From assembly GCF_018271995.1 (NCBI RefSeq), contig NZ_JAGUCO010000006.1, forward strand, positions 124,001-188,000: a stretch of DNA of 64,000 nucleotides, given 5' to 3'. Below the pieces are notes generated by a model, which did no database searches, was not told the origin of the DNA, and was given only the letters and a program-made list of their open reading frames with translations. Position 1 is the stretch's first letter. Each line of letters starts with the position of its first letter. The DNA is from Carboxylicivirga linearis. Lineage in GTDB: Bacteria; Bacteroidota; Bacteroidia; Bacteroidales; Marinilabiliaceae. Made by a program: the position numbers and the translations under genes. Of the stretch, positions 63,717-64,000 are shown in pieces.

Positions 63717-64000
63717 TTATTTACCGGACAGATGATCAATAATTTTTCCCAAATCCTCTTTCAGTCGAATTAATTCTTCAACACTCATCGGTCCTTCTAA
63801 AAGATGATTGGCTAATCGTTCGGGAATAAGAACTGCTCTTTCCTTTAGCTCCTCTCCTTTTTCGGTAAGCTCTACAATTACTTTTCGCTCGTCTTGTTCC
63901 GACCGTTGTTTAGTAACCAGGCCTTGTTTCTCCATTCGTTTTATCAAAGGAGTGATGGTATTAGTATTTAAAATCAACTTCTTAGCAATATCATTTACCG
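63717..64000 (-). CDS. MarR-family transcription regulator (OhrR-like), 3' part
   Basis: The frame runs off the window end, so only the last 94 residues are seen. They contain recognition helix and wing of a MarR winged helix: 'NDIAKKLILNTNTITPLIKRM', then 'GLVTKQRSEQDERKVIVELT' with the family's D-x-R signature, and a C-terminal dimerisation helix. The text is closest to the OhrR branch, which senses organic peroxides through an N-terminal cysteine. That cysteine would be outside the window, so peroxide sensing cannot be confirmed. Confidence 0.88.
   Translation of the reverse strand, partial: VNDIAKKLILNTNTITPLIKRMEKQGLVTKQRSEQDERKVIVELTEKGEELKERAVLIPERLANHLLEGPMSVEELIRLKEDLGKIIDHLSGK

Overview
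The window comes from a free-living, probably marine or sediment member of the Bacteroidota (Marinilabiliales/Bacteroidales-like). The evidence is a SusC/SusD pair, four very large secreted proteins ending in type IX secretion (T9SS) C-terminal sorting domains with 'YPNP/FPNP' motifs, Bacteroidota-type lipoproteins, -7 promoter elements of the form TAnnTTTG, and a CzcA-type RND pump fused to a TolC-like outer membrane factor. It is ordinary chromosome: two tRNA genes, no phage, no insertion sequence, no CRISPR array.

Layout. 1-205: 3' end of a GreA/GreB-like protein. 351-5236: a three-gene iron/siderophore uptake operon matching XusA-XusB-XusC. 5327-10053: a secreted HExxH metalloprotease-like protein and a DUF819 membrane protein, both on the minus strand. 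10213-23949: a minus-strand operon whose first gene is a 2562-residue subtilisin with a T9SS tail, followed within 10-18 bases each by SusC, SusD, a lipoprotein of unknown function and a DUF4625 lipoprotein, closed by a strong terminator. 24322-25983: a divergent membrane-anchored TPR regulator with a LuxR-like HTH. 26022-37898: three more large secreted or surface proteins (a PEGA/CNA-like repeat protein, a VIT-vWA-TPR-DUF2135 protein, and a 1776-residue beta-helix/FN3/cadherin-like protein). 38339-38587: tRNA-Ser(GGA) and tRNA-Trp(CCA).

38782-52956 holds mainly envelope genes: a TPR lipoprotein, a FUSC/YccS-like inner membrane protein, a beta-propeller glycosidase, two TPM-domain proteins, a transglutaminase-like protein coupled to a small lipoprotein, a TolB-like propeller protein, a patatin with its own POTRA and barrel, and an orphan histidine kinase. 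53168-58619 is a heavy-metal efflux operon. 58649-64000 carries a small membrane protein, an AraC-type HTH fused through a membrane segment to TolB-like and TPR domains, an unknown lipoprotein, a GNAT acetyltransferase with a cysteine tail, an M50B-like protease and the 3' part of a MarR/OhrR-like regulator.

How it fits together. The most distinctive unit is the giant subtilisin-SusCD operon. SusCD importers are best known for glycans, but the RagAB pair imports oligopeptides, and an operon headed by a secreted protease suggests a dedicated protein-degradation and peptide-import locus. The divergent TPR-HTH protein next to it is the obvious candidate regulator. A short CACCTCTC-containing motif occurs both in that divergent intergenic region and upstream of the next T9SS cargo gene. 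All functional statements come from reading sequence and family knowledge; no database search was run.
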